Shown: piece after piece, positions 52,853 through 62,800 of the stretch
Layout of the letters: each line of letters opens with the position of its first letter
Numbering within the stretch: the stretch's first letter is position 1
NCBI GenBank assembly: GCA_964001305.1
Contig: CAXFAI010000036.1
Coordinates: forward strand, 124,001-188,000
Reading direction: 5' to 3'
DNA: 64,000 nucleotides
DNA from: CAJXMH01 sp964001305
GTDB taxonomy: Bacteria > Bacteroidota > Bacteroidia > Flavobacteriales_E > Vicingaceae
The notes under the pieces: generated by a model
What the model was told of the DNA's origin: nothing
The model's database searches: none
What the model saw: the letters and a program-made list of their open reading frames with translations, nothing else
Program-made: the position numbers and the translations under genes

Positions 52853-53452
52853 ATGGGAAAATCTGATTATAATCGGAAACTAAACAAATGCCTTGTTAGG
52901 CACTTTGCTATCTTATTCTTTTTCAGCTTCATAATACAGCTCAATAGTTTTTCACAAGCACGCGACTTTGCAGATCGAAAACCTCCTCCACCTCCACCAA
53001 AAGATCGAAAATTTGACCCTGACCGCATGAGATATGGGGGAAGTTTTGGGGCAACCTTTGGACAGATAACCTATGTTGAAGTGTCTCCGACAGTAGGGTA
53101 TATGTTAACCGACCGCTTACTATCAGGTATTGGAGGCAAGTATATTTATTATGAAGAAAATTTAGATTTCTTCGATTACAAAACCAACATTTATGGTGGC
53201 AGTATTTTTAGTCAATATTTTATTCTCGATAATGTATTAGCACACACTGAGCTAGAAGTACTAAACTTAGATGATCGATTTATCATTGGAGAACGAGTAA
53301 ATGTTACAAGCTTTTTTGTAGGAGGCGGTTATGTTTCAGAAATTGGAGATCGCTCTTTTGGTAGCATACTCGTCCTTTTTAACTTAACAGAAGATATAAA
53401 TACACCATACACCAATCCGGTAATTCGAATCAATTTTGGCTTTGGAATCTAA
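52853..53452 (+). CDS. Outer-membrane protein with polyproline segment
   Basis: A signal sequence starts after about 17 basic residues (core AILFFFSFIIQL, cleavage near FSQA). Next comes RKPPPPPPKDRKF at about residues 43-55, then an eight-strand-like barrel (YGGSFGATFGQITYVEVSPT, LLSGIGGKYIYYEENLDF, FFVGGGYVSEIGDRSFGSIL) ending in RINFGFGI. The long N-terminal region before the hydrophobic core is unusual, but no later start exists. It is divergent from the second LytTR system, which could regulate it. Confidence 0.7.
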   Translation: MGKSDYNRKLNKCLVRHFAILFFFSFIIQLNSFSQARDFADRKPPPPPPKDRKFDPDRMRYGGSFGATFGQITYVEVSPTVGYMLTDRLLSGIGGKYIYYEENLDFFDYKTNIYGGSIFSQYFILDNVLAHTELEVLNLDDRFIIGERVNVTSFFVGGGYVSEIGDRSFGSILVLFNLTEDINTPYTNPVIRINFGFGI

Positions 53453-53454
53453 TA

Positions 53455-54144
53455 TCAATACCAATCTTTAAGAATTCCTACACCTCCCAAATTTCGCATT
53501 TGAGTCTGCACCCAATTAGCTCTTTTTATCATGTAGTTTGATGGTGAACGAAGTGAGTATAGTTTTGGATTAGGCAAAGCAGTCGCCATTAAAGCCGCTT
53601 CTCTTGACGAAACCGTATTAGCAGATTTTTGAAAATAGAGTTCAGCGCCCTTTGGCACACCATATACTCCTTCTCCCATTTCTACCACATTTAAATAGAC
53701 TTCCATAATTCGTTTCTTCGGCCAAATCAACTCAATCAAAAAGGTGAAGTAAGCTTCTAAGCCTTTTCTAACATATGATTTTGAAGAATATAGAAAAAGG
53801 TTTTTTGCCAATTGCTGGCTAATTGTACTTCCTCCTCTAACTCTTTGATTTGATTGATTACTTTCAATTGCCCTTTGAATGGCTTCCACATCAAAACCTG
53901 AATGTGTCAAAAACAATTGATCTTCAGATGCTATAAATGCTATTGGAACTGAGGGGTTTATTTCCTCAATTGGCATCCATTCTTTTTCAATTTTGTTCCC
54001 ACTTTCCAAAAAATGTAAAATCATGAACATGCTAATCGGAGGATTAACAAATCGAAATAAAACCACGATTAAAACGCTTAGAAAAACACTTCCAAAAAAG
54101 AGTTGTTTTATAATTTTACCTAGTCTTTTGACCATATTTATCAT
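53455..54144 (-). CDS. mtgA: Monofunctional peptidoglycan glycosyltransferase
   Basis: One membrane helix (about residues 14-32) anchors a GT51 domain. The catalytic E74 is in IASEDQLFLTHSGFD, with RGGSTISQQLAKNLFL and KKRIMEVYLNVVEMGEGVYG as the following signature motifs. There is no transpeptidase domain and the length is 229 residues, as in MtgA. The enzyme polymerises lipid II into glycan strands. An alternative ATG three codons in (54135) is equally possible. It converges with the outer-membrane gene 2 bases away. Confidence 0.92.
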   Translation of the reverse strand: MINMVKRLGKIIKQLFFGSVFLSVLIVVLFRFVNPPISMFMILHFLESGNKIEKEWMPIEEINPSVPIAFIASEDQLFLTHSGFDVEAIQRAIESNQSNQRVRGGSTISQQLAKNLFLYSSKSYVRKGLEAYFTFLIELIWPKKRIMEVYLNVVEMGEGVYGVPKGAELYFQKSANTVSSREAALMATALPNPKLYSLRSPSNYMIKRANWVQTQMRNLGGVGILKDWY

Positions 54145-54187
54145 TGAAAAATTGAATCTAAATTAGTCTAAATAAATACACTAAAAC

Positions 54188-54706
54188 ATGAAAAAGTTTT
54201 TAAAATCAAGCTTGTTATTAGCCCCCATTTTTCTCTTGTCTTGTAGTAATCAAGATGCTAAAAAGACAAGTAAAAAAGTAGAAAAGAAAATTGAAAAATC
54301 TATTGAAAAAATGGAAACCGCTGAGAAAGAAGTAGTTGAAATTACACTCATTGCAAAGGGAGAAACCATGTCTGAAATTGCTTTTGAACCCAAAACGTTA
54401 AGTATTCCAGCTAATTCTATTGTAAAATTAACCCTAGAAAACAAAAGTGGAACCGCCGGCATGTTTCACAATTTTGTTTTAGTGCCAATGGGTGCCGGAC
54501 AAGAGATAGCTACGGCAGGTATTTCTGCAGGAAAAGAGAATGATTTTGTTCCGAATGATAAACGTGTTTTAGCACATACTAAAATGACGAATATAGGAGA
54601 GACCACACAAATTGAGTTTGAGGCTCCCTCAAAAGGTTCTTACCATTACATTTGCTCTTTCCCCGGGCATTACCCAGGAATGGTAGGTAAATTGGTAGTT
54701 GAATAA
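54188..54706 (+). CDS. Lipoprotein azurin (blue copper protein)
   Basis: The signal peptide ends in FLLSC with lipidated C19. After a lysine-rich linker comes an azurin/plastocyanin fold. Copper ligands can be read as H94 in GMFHNFVL and C156, H161 and M165 in YICSFPGHYPGMVGKL, in the normal Cys-x4-His-x3-Met spacing. Azurins carry electrons in the periplasm. The gene is divergent from mtgA and ends at a bidirectional terminator shared with pdhC. Confidence 0.93.
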   Translation: MKKFLKSSLLLAPIFLLSCSNQDAKKTSKKVEKKIEKSIEKMETAEKEVVEITLIAKGETMSEIAFEPKTLSIPANSIVKLTLENKSGTAGMFHNFVLVPMGAGQEIATAGISAGKENDFVPNDKRVLAHTKMTNIGETTQIEFEAPSKGSYHYICSFPGHYPGMVGKLVVE

Positions 54707-54722
54707 GAATAAATAAGCTAAC

Positions 54723-54753
54723 AAAAAAAAGGCACGCAATGCGTGCCTTTTTT
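54723..54753. terminator. Bidirectional terminator between azurin and pdhC
   Basis: GGCACGC (54731-54737) and GCGTGCC (54741-54747) form a perfect 7-bp stem with a 3-base loop, preceded by eight A residues and followed by six T residues. It therefore serves azurin on the plus strand and the leftward pdhC transcript on the minus strand. Confidence 0.92.
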
Positions 54754-54773
54754 ATATGATCATATTCCTAATT

Positions 54774-56390
54774 CTAACCAAGCATGGTTACCGGGTTTTC
54801 TAAATACGTTTTAAATGTATTTAAAAACTCAGAACCTGTAGCCCCATCAACTACCCGATGATCACAAGATAAAGTAACCTTCATTCGGTTACCTACCTTT
54901 ATTTCACCTTCAACAACAACCGCTTCTTGACGAATAGCTCCTACGGCTAAAATACAAGCGTTTGGTGGGTTAATAATTGCTGTAAATTCTTCAATACCGA
55001 ACATACCAAGATTTGAGATGGAGAATGTACTTCCTTCCCAGTCTTGTGGTTGTAATTTCTTATCTCTAGCTTTTTGAGCAAACTCTTTTACCTCAGCCGT
55101 GATTTGGCTCAACTTCTTGGTATTGGCATATCTAACTACAGGAACAAGTAAACCATCTTCAACCGCTACAGCCACCCCAATATTTACATGCTTGTTAATT
55201 CTTATTTTATCTCCTAACCATGAAGAATTTACAGAAGGATGCTGTAAAAGCGCTTCAGAAGCAGCTTTTATTACCAAATCATTAAATGAAACCTTGGTAT
55301 CAGGTAAAGCATTAATGGCTTTTCTAGCTTCAATGGCTTTATCCATATCAATGTCGATGGTTAAGTAAAAGTGTGGAGCACTAAATTTACTTTCACCCAA
55401 GCGTTTTGCGATTGTTTTACGCATCTGGCTAACTGCTACTTCTTCATAATCTTCAACCCCTGCCGAAGCTTGAGCTTGAGTTGCTGATTTAGCTGAAGGT
55501 GCATACTCTTCTACATCGCGCTTAACGATTCTTCCATCTGTTCCGCTACCTTGAATGTCTTGAATATCTATTCCTTTCTCTTCAGCCATTTTACGAGCTA
55601 ATGGAGAAATTTTTAATCTTGCATTCGCATCTTTTGAAGGTCTTGATTTAGCTTCTGGTTTCGAATTTTGTTTTTCGTCCTTTGATTCTGACTTTTCAGG
55701 TTTAGATTCACCCTTTTCATTGCTTGAATCCGCTTGTTCAAAAGCATCTATTAACTTTTGATAATCTGCACCCTTCTCACCAACAATCGCTAAAATGGAA
55801 TCTACTTCTGCAGATTCACCCTCTTTTACGCCATGATATAAAATTTCACCATCTTCAAAAGACTCAAACTCCATAGTGGCTTTATCGGTCTCTATTTCTG
55901 CTAAAATCTCACCCGACTCAACTTGATCACCTACTTTTTTAATCCAAGAAGCTACGGTACCTTCTTTCATGGTATCGCTCAACTTAGGCATTTTAATAAT
56001 TTGAGCTTTGATATTTGAAGTATCAATAGATTGAGACTTCGACGAAGAAGACTCTTTTTCTTCTTTTTCGCTTTCTTCCTTCTCTTCAGAAACATTTTCT
56101 GCACTTCCTTCAGCTTTTTCATCTGAGTTAAGCATGGAAGAAATATCTTCTCCCTTTTCACCCACAATGGCAAGAATAGTATCTACTTTCCCGGCTTCGC
56201 CTTCTTTAACTCCATGATGTAGAATTGTTCCAGATTGAAAGGATTCGAACTCCATAGTAGCTTTATCTGTCTCAATATCAGCTAATAATTCACCTTCTTC
56301 TACCTGATCTCCAATTTGCTTATGCCATTTTGCAACAACCCCTTCTTCCATGGTGTCACTTAGCTTTGGCATTTTTATAATTTCGGCCAT
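54774..56390 (-). CDS. pdhC: Pyruvate dehydrogenase E2, dihydrolipoamide acetyltransferase
   Basis: The 538-residue protein has two lipoyl domains (lipoylated K43 and K170, each in IETDKATMEFES). A peripheral-subunit-binding domain lies at about 259-300 (ISPLARKMAEEKGIDIQDIQ), and a catalytic domain ends with the acyltransferase motif SCDHRVVDGATGS (H511). Flexible linkers rich in Ser, Glu and Lys join the parts. It makes acetyl-CoA in the pyruvate dehydrogenase complex. The E1 alpha gene is 10 bases upstream. The E1 beta and E3 genes are not in the window. Confidence 0.95.
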   Translation of the reverse strand: MAEIIKMPKLSDTMEEGVVAKWHKQIGDQVEEGELLADIETDKATMEFESFQSGTILHHGVKEGEAGKVDTILAIVGEKGEDISSMLNSDEKAEGSAENVSEEKEESEKEEKESSSSKSQSIDTSNIKAQIIKMPKLSDTMKEGTVASWIKKVGDQVESGEILAEIETDKATMEFESFEDGEILYHGVKEGESAEVDSILAIVGEKGADYQKLIDAFEQADSSNEKGESKPEKSESKDEKQNSKPEAKSRPSKDANARLKISPLARKMAEEKGIDIQDIQGSGTDGRIVKRDVEEYAPSAKSATQAQASAGVEDYEEVAVSQMRKTIAKRLGESKFSAPHFYLTIDIDMDKAIEARKAINALPDTKVSFNDLVIKAASEALLQHPSVNSSWLGDKIRINKHVNIGVAVAVEDGLLVPVVRYANTKKLSQITAEVKEFAQKARDKKLQPQDWEGSTFSISNLGMFGIEEFTAIINPPNACILAVGAIRQEAVVVEGEIKVGNRMKVTLSCDHRVVDGATGSEFLNTFKTYLENPVTMLG

Positions 56391-56400
56391 CTTTTCTTTT

Positions 56401-57435
56401 TTATTCGGTTACAAAGGGATAATCCTTCTGAACATAAATATCATCATACAATTCTGAAGCATCTGGATAATCAGATTCTTCTGCAAAGTCAACAGATTCT
56501 TGAACTTGTTGTTTTACTCTTTCTTGAATCTCACTAAGCTCACTTTCTGTGGCATACTTTCTCTTTTTAATAATCTGCAAAGCATTATCAATCGGATCAA
56601 GTGATTTGTATTCTTCTAATTCTTCTTTTGTTCTGTATTTTGCTGGATCAGACATGGAGTGACCTTTATAACGATAAGTTCTCATTTCCAATAAAGTTGG
56701 CCCATCTCCTTTTCTAGCTCTTTCAACTGCTCTACTTATCGCATCGTAAACTGGCTCACATGCCATACCATCTACTTGCTCATTGGGCATGTCATATCCA
56801 TCGGCCATGTGATGTAACTCTGTCACATTTGAAACACGTTCAACCGAAGTTCCCATTGCGTAATTATTATTCTCAATGATAAAAATGACTGGTAATTTCC
56901 AATTCATCGCCATATTTAAGGCTTCGTGAAAAGCACCTTGTCTAACGGCTCCATCTCCCATATAACATAAGGTTACATTATCATTCCCATTGTATTTATC
57001 TGCAAAAGCAATTCCTGCACCGAGTGGAACTTGACCTCCAACAATTCCATGCCCGCCAAAGAAATTCAATTCCTTATCGAACATATGCATGGAACCACCC
57101 TTTCCTTTACTACAACCAGTCTTTTTACCATACAATTCAGCCATCACATATTTTGGGTCCATTCCCAATCCTATAGGATGAGCATGATCTCGATAAGCCG
57201 TAATCATATTATCTGATGGTTTTGTCGCACTAACTGCACCAGCTACTAATGCCTCTTGACCAATGTACAAGTGGCAAAATCCTCTAATTTTCTGCTGTAT
57301 ATATAGTTGTCCTGCTTTTTCTTCAAATTTTCTCATCAACAGCATGGACTCATACCATTTTAGATAAGTTTCTTTTCCATGCTTCTTACTACTTGAACTA
57401 TTAGAAGTAGATTTCGCAGTTGATTTCTTTGCCAT
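56401..57435 (-). CDS. pdhA: Pyruvate dehydrogenase E1, alpha subunit
   Basis: The start at 57435 (MAKKSTAKST) is chosen because AGGAG lies just before it, a strong ribosome-binding site for this genome; an in-frame ATG at 57459 is less likely. The protein of 344 residues carries the thiamine diphosphate motif GDGAVRQGAFHEALNMA...IIENNNYAMG, and RYKGHSMSDPAKYR, both diagnostic of E1 alpha. The serine-rich N-terminal tail is unusual. It decarboxylates pyruvate as an alpha2-beta2 enzyme with an E1 beta encoded elsewhere. Confidence 0.94.
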   Translation of the reverse strand: MAKKSTAKSTSNSSSSKKHGKETYLKWYESMLLMRKFEEKAGQLYIQQKIRGFCHLYIGQEALVAGAVSATKPSDNMITAYRDHAHPIGLGMDPKYVMAELYGKKTGCSKGKGGSMHMFDKELNFFGGHGIVGGQVPLGAGIAFADKYNGNDNVTLCYMGDGAVRQGAFHEALNMAMNWKLPVIFIIENNNYAMGTSVERVSNVTELHHMADGYDMPNEQVDGMACEPVYDAISRAVERARKGDGPTLLEMRTYRYKGHSMSDPAKYRTKEELEEYKSLDPIDNALQIIKKRKYATESELSEIQERVKQQVQESVDFAEESDYPDASELYDDIYVQKDYPFVTE

Positions 57436-57494
57436 AACTCCTTTTTTTTGGGATAACAAATTTAAAATAAAACAATGATTTTGCTTGTGCTAAA

Positions 57495-57983
57495 CTACTT
57501 TTTTAAAGGCTTGAATTTAAATGCAAAAGGAAGTAATTCTTTAACCCCTTCAAATTCCCAAACTTTACCCATCGCACTTAGTAGCAAAAGTCTTATTGGT
57601 TTTTCTTGTTTTAACTCATATTCCATTAAAACTTGCCTACAGGCTCCACATGGAGATACTGGATTGTCTGTTTCTAATTCTTTAGCCGCATAAATTGCAA
57701 TGGTATTTATCTGCTCATTAGGATAAAGAGCAGAAGCTGAAAAAATGGCTACTCGTTCAGCACATAATCCAGATGGATAGGCTGCATTCTCTTGATTTGA
57801 ACCAACTACTTGTTCTCCATTTGCCAATTGAATTGCAGAGCCCACTTGAAAATCTGAGTATTTTGCATAAGCCCCTTTAGCCACATCAATGGCTTTATAC
57901 AATAAAACTTGATCTTCTTTGGGCAAACTATTTAAAGAATTGTATTCTGAGTATGTAATAGAAAAGTTATGCTTTTTCTTCAT
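57495..57983 (-). CDS. cdd: Cytidine deaminase
   Basis: The zinc site is clear: C74-A-E76 in SGLCAERVAI, and C112 and C115 in SPCGACRQV. NQENAAYPSG precedes it, as in tetrameric cytidine deaminases. The length of 162 residues is slightly above the usual 130-140 because of N- and C-terminal extensions. It converts cytidine and deoxycytidine to uridines for salvage. It sits between ispF and pdhA in the leftward cluster, 44 bases after ispF and 59 before pdhA. Confidence 0.94.
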   Translation of the reverse strand: MKKKHNFSITYSEYNSLNSLPKEDQVLLYKAIDVAKGAYAKYSDFQVGSAIQLANGEQVVGSNQENAAYPSGLCAERVAIFSASALYPNEQINTIAIYAAKELETDNPVSPCGACRQVLMEYELKQEKPIRLLLLSAMGKVWEFEGVKELLPFAFKFKPLKK

Positions 57984-58027
57984 GATGAATATCTGTAGGA
58001 ACGAAATTACCTTAAAAGGCTGACATT

Positions 58028-58507
58028 CTAAGATTTGTATATCAATACAGTAGCATAAGCCGACACACCCTCTTCACGCCCCTCAAATCCTAAATTCTCA
58101 GATGTTGTTGCTTTAATAGAAATATCACTCTCATCAACTTTCATACAAGAAGCCAAAGTGGTCTTCATTTGGGGTATAAAAGGATTCACTTTTGGTTCTT
58201 GAAGTACAATGGTACAATCCATATTCGACAATTCATAGCCTTCTTTCCGCAATAAAACCATTACTTCTTTCAAAAGAATTTGACTATCAATTCCTTTATA
58301 TTGATTATCGTTGGGGGGAAAGTGAAACCCAATATCTCTTAAGTTGGCTGCCCCTAATATGGCATCACAAATGGTGTGAATCAAAACATCGGCATCAGAA
58401 TGGCCATGAGAACCCTTGTGGTGAGGAATATTAACACCGCCGAGAATAAAATCTTCACCACTTTTCAATTGATGAACATCAAAACCAAAACCTACTCGAA
58501 TTTTCAA
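58028..58507 (-). CDS. ispF: 2-C-methyl-D-erythritol 2,4-cyclodiphosphate synthase
   Basis: The TTG at 58507 is preferred over the ATG at 58543. It follows the porV stop codon after one base, gives the usual IspF beginning KIRVGFGFDVHQL, and yields 159 residues, normal for the family. Metal ligands D10, H12 and H44 (in SHGHSDADVLIH) and the closing TTSENLGFEGREEGV are all present. The enzyme forms the cyclic diphosphate of the MEP isoprenoid pathway. No other MEP gene is in the window. The close spacing suggests coupling to porV. Confidence 0.93.
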   Translation of the reverse strand: MKIRVGFGFDVHQLKSGEDFILGGVNIPHHKGSHGHSDADVLIHTICDAILGAANLRDIGFHFPPNDNQYKGIDSQILLKEVMVLLRKEGYELSNMDCTIVLQEPKVNPFIPQMKTTLASCMKVDESDISIKATTSENLGFEGREEGVSAYATVLIYKS

Positions 58508-58508
58508 T

Positions 58509-59795
58509 TTAGTTTTCTTCGTTTTGAGCACCGAAATCATCAAAGTTAAACTTCAATGAAAACCGTACAGTGTTAGCTAGCGGGTTTTGTTGAGCATTTC
58601 CTACTAAGTAAGAAACATCAAATGCAAATACAGTAAGTTTTAATCCTAAACCGATGGTAAAATACTGTCTATTCCCTTTGGTTGGATTTTCATAAAAATA
58701 ACCCATTCTCACTGCAAATTGCTTATCGTACCAATATTCCATTCCGGCAGATAAAGCAATTTCATTTAACTCTTCTTTAGTAACACTTCCTGATTCAATT
58801 ATTGGATTTCCTGCGGCATCAAATCCTTCAACCCTTCCAGGAGCATCCGTAAAGGATTGAAAAATACCACTTGTAACACTAACATCAGGATCTTCCCCTG
58901 CTAAAATTTGAGGCTCACCGGCATCATTGGTTACTATTGTTCCTGAAGAATCTCTTTCATAAATTGGTGGAGTTGGCACTAGCAATTTACTTGCCTCAAC
59001 TGTAAACATTAAACTATTATACTGGTCCAGCTCCAATTCTAAAGAAGGGCCTAGTCTTAAACTCGTTGGCAAGAAATCACTTTCATCATTATCCGTATAA
59101 GACATTTTAGCACCAATATTTGACAGGCTAATTCCTGCTGAAAGAATCGCATCATAATCGCCTACTTGAAAATCTTCATTTCGATAATATGCTGACACAT
59201 CAGCAGCAACAGATCTTCCAGGTCGAGTATCTTGTCCTTGAACAGTGATTCCATTTGTTAGATTAGAATTAATGTAACGCAAGGCCATTCCGAATGAAAA
59301 ATTACGATTCAATTGCATTCCATAGGCGACATCTAAAGCCCATTCATTCGGAGTAAAATTTCCTATAGCATTTCCTTGATCATCAGTAAAAGTGATTTCA
59401 CCTAGCGAGAAGTAACGCAATGAACCACCAATGGTCGAAATTTTATTTAATCTTTTATATCCGGATAAATAAGACAAGCTGATATCACCAACTAAATTTC
59501 TTAGCCATGGGCTGTAAGTTAAAGAAAATCCTCCTTCACCGTCTATAAAAGCAAGTTTTGCGGGATTCCAGTGTATTGAATTTTCATCTGGTGAGGTTGC
59601 AACACCTGCATCACCCATTGCTCCTGAACGCGAGTCTGGACTTATCAATAAAAAGGGCACTGCCGTTGTAATTGTATTTAGCTGTAAATCATCAGGAACA
59701 TTATCAGGAGTAACCACATTCTGCGCTTGAACTATAGGTAAGCTAAGCAACAAAAATGCAACAGCAAAAAGTTTTCTAAAGTGTGTATTAGTCAC
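58509..59795 (-). CDS. porV: Type IX secretion outer-membrane protein PorV
   Basis: The signal peptide (residues 1-24, ending IVQAQ) is followed by VPFLLISPDSRSGAMGDAGV and ATSPDENSIHWNPAKLAFID, the strong opening signature of PorV (LptO) in the FadL-like barrel fold. The rest is a barrel ending in VRFSLKFNF and an acidic tail. PorV carries T9SS cargo from the translocon to the PorU sortase. The gene lies 57 bases after porU, and ispF starts one base after its stop codon. Confidence 0.95.
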   Translation of the reverse strand: MTNTHFRKLFAVAFLLLSLPIVQAQNVVTPDNVPDDLQLNTITTAVPFLLISPDSRSGAMGDAGVATSPDENSIHWNPAKLAFIDGEGGFSLTYSPWLRNLVGDISLSYLSGYKRLNKISTIGGSLRYFSLGEITFTDDQGNAIGNFTPNEWALDVAYGMQLNRNFSFGMALRYINSNLTNGITVQGQDTRPGRSVAADVSAYYRNEDFQVGDYDAILSAGISLSNIGAKMSYTDNDESDFLPTSLRLGPSLELELDQYNSLMFTVEASKLLVPTPPIYERDSSGTIVTNDAGEPQILAGEDPDVSVTSGIFQSFTDAPGRVEGFDAAGNPIIESGSVTKEELNEIALSAGMEYWYDKQFAVRMGYFYENPTKGNRQYFTIGLGLKLTVFAFDVSYLVGNAQQNPLANTVRFSLKFNFDDFGAQNEEN

Positions 59796-59852
59796 GTTTA
59801 ATTTTTAAAGGATTGCAAATATAACAAACTTCCAAAGGCTTAAAATTGGCAG

Positions 59853-62800
59853 TTAAAGGATAACAAGCTTTTCAAATTTTTCAATTGATGAGCCATTTCT
59901 AGCTCGAACTTGAAGCTTATACACATAAACTCCTTTTCCAATTGAATCTCCGAATTCATCTTTTCCATTCCATCGAATATCTCGAGATAAATAGCCTTCA
60001 TTCACGATTACTTGATTAAAGGATTTTACCAATTTTCCAGAGACTGTAAATATTTCTAGCTTAACATCAAGTGGTACACCTGCTTGATTATGTTGAAAGA
60101 TAAACTCGGTATTGGTTGTAAATGGATTGGGGTAATTAACTAAGTTTTTAATCTCAATCTGCTTATCCTCATAAACCATAAACTCAATGGTTTTTTCTGA
60201 AGAATTATTAGCAACATCCCAAGCTTTTAAAGTTATGGTATGTTTTCCTTCGTCTAAATCTTCAAAAGGAAATCGAATAACTCCTTTTTGATAACTATCC
60301 GTTTCTGCTTCATAGAAATCATTTAGAATAAATGAGTTTTCTGTGTTTCCGTCCAAAACAGCGACTAAATCATGTCCTAAGCCACTGCCCACTGTATTTA
60401 CCCCTTGATTGTCAAACAATTTTGCTAACAACAAAGGGCTTGAATTCGTGATACCACCATAAACAAAAGACTCATCATTCATAAACAAATCAATTTGAGG
60501 ACCTTCTTGGTCAGTAAGTGCAGAATCGTTACTTCCTCCAACAATTAATTGTTGTGAATAACCATTTGCATCTACAGAACCATTTTCTGCATAATAATAG
60601 ACCTTCCCATTTCCATAACTGTAATTAATGTCTTTTGGCACAATAAATGAAAAACTAAAGTCTCCTTGGTTAACTGATGCTTTTCCTTTAAATATTCGGC
60701 TATCTCGTTTTTCAAATTCAAATACACCACCCCCATCATTATTTAAAGTTTTTACATTTCTAGACTTATCATACACTGTTGGGTAAATATATCCATTGAA
60801 TTGTGTCATTTTATTTCCGTTCTCATCCGCAACATAGCCTGATATTGTAGTTTGAGATAAAGCCTTTAAAGTATCTGCTTGTCCTAATGGCCTCCCATTC
60901 ACTTCTGTAGTAATCACTTGGTATTTTGGAATTGCTAATTTCAAAGCAGGGTCGCCTAGCAATGAAAAATTTCTCGAATTTGAACTTCCCGCATTTGCAT
61001 TTTTAGTCTCCATAAAAATGTCTCCAACGCGCTTAAAATCTCCATTATTATCTCGTTCAAAAACAAAATTGTAAAACGATCTATTCAAGGTGTAATTAGG
61101 ACTAGAGTATACCAATCTTGTAGTTGTCATAAGTGCTGCTCCCCCACCGTTTGGATTTAACAAAACCAACTCTCCCGCTGACGTTCTAAACGGATCATCA
61201 AAACGACTAAATTCACAGGTCGCTGTCACAAACACAGGCATGTTTGTTTTCTTATCCCAAGACGTAATATCTTCAATACTCAAAATACGTTCTCCTGCCC
61301 AACCGGTTTCTCCGCCGTGCCCGGTATAATTTATTAATAATGCTCCATCTTGAACCGCACGATTAATTGCTTTATTCACTTCAGGATATCTTGAACCTCC
61401 AGCAGTAGACTCTTGATTATAAGCATCTAAATACACTTTATCCAATTCCATATCCGGGTCATTCAAATCAACTAAAGTTGCAAGTTGATTTGATTGTGAC
61501 ATGTGAGTAACTCCATCTTCATCATCACCAACAAACACGATTTTATTTCTCCAATCTGCTAAATTGTTGGTTGTGTTATATTGCTTGATCTTAGCAACAA
61601 CACCAGCTGCTTCCTGTACTGTTTTTGATGGAATTCTACCTACGGCAATATCCATTTTCTCAGGATTAACTGTTGTATTTGGCCAAGTACCTTCTTCATC
61701 ATCTAAAAGTCCCAAAAAATCATCAGAAACATAAGAGTATACAGGTTGTAGAAAGTTTGGTGATTGATAACTAACTACATAATTTGTATTTCCACTTAAT
61801 CTATTTTTCAAGTCGTAAGATGCATCACCAAAAAGCAATAAATAGCGAGGAAGCTCACTTGCATTTGTTGCTCGATCATAAAACATCTTAGCAAAGGTTC
61901 GAATTGCAATAATATCTTGTGCTCCTGACGAAAACTCATTATATATTTGATGTGTGGTTGCTAACTGAACAGTTAACCCCTCTTCTCTATGAAATTGTGC
62001 CAATTGCTCTGCTTGATTGTAAAACTTGGGATTGGTCACAATAATCATATCTGCTTGAGAAAAGGCGTGTAAATTTTGATTAGGCACCTTTCCAATTGGT
62101 ATAATATTGATTGAATCAGCAGCGCTGAAAGCTAAATACTCATTTAAATTACTTGTTTCATCAATAAATTTATAATTCGCACCCTGTTGAGTCAACTGAA
62201 GTGACTGAATGTTTGCAACATCTGTTACATCCCAAATTCGAACAGAATTGTTACTCTGCAGAAAAAATTCAGATACTTGATTTGTTCCCACGGACTCAAT
62301 ATCTCTAAATGACATAAAAGATCCAGACATGACTAGCGACCTTCTAACATTTAAGTTGATAAAATTCAACCAAGCTTTAGCCACAGCCTGTGGTTTATTA
62401 TAAGTTACACTTATATTAACAGGGTTATTAACTAATGGAAAGGAATTAATACCTCTTGAAACTTTACCAAAAGCTACTTCATAGCGACTTAAAACAGTTG
62501 CACCAGCAGATGAAGTAAAGTTTGAGTTCTCGGCCTTTATAGAGAATGTACTTGTTACTCCTGCTCGAGCTACACCAAAAAATTCAAAGCTCGCCTCTTC
62601 GTTAACTATTAAATTAGGAATATCCCAACTAAAATTGTAGGTTAAGATATTGTCAAAAGGCTCTCCAAGCCACTCTCTACCTGACTGAATCAAATTCACT
62701 TGATCCACTTCATGGTATGACAAATAATCATATGAGGTAACTGTATTTGTTATTACTCCAGAAGGAATTGATTTTGCTTGAATTCTTTTACCATTTCCAG

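Noticed and set aside
55979..56173. Short leftward lysine-rich frame inside pdhC
   Set aside because: It is another frame of the acidic linker between the lipoyl domains.
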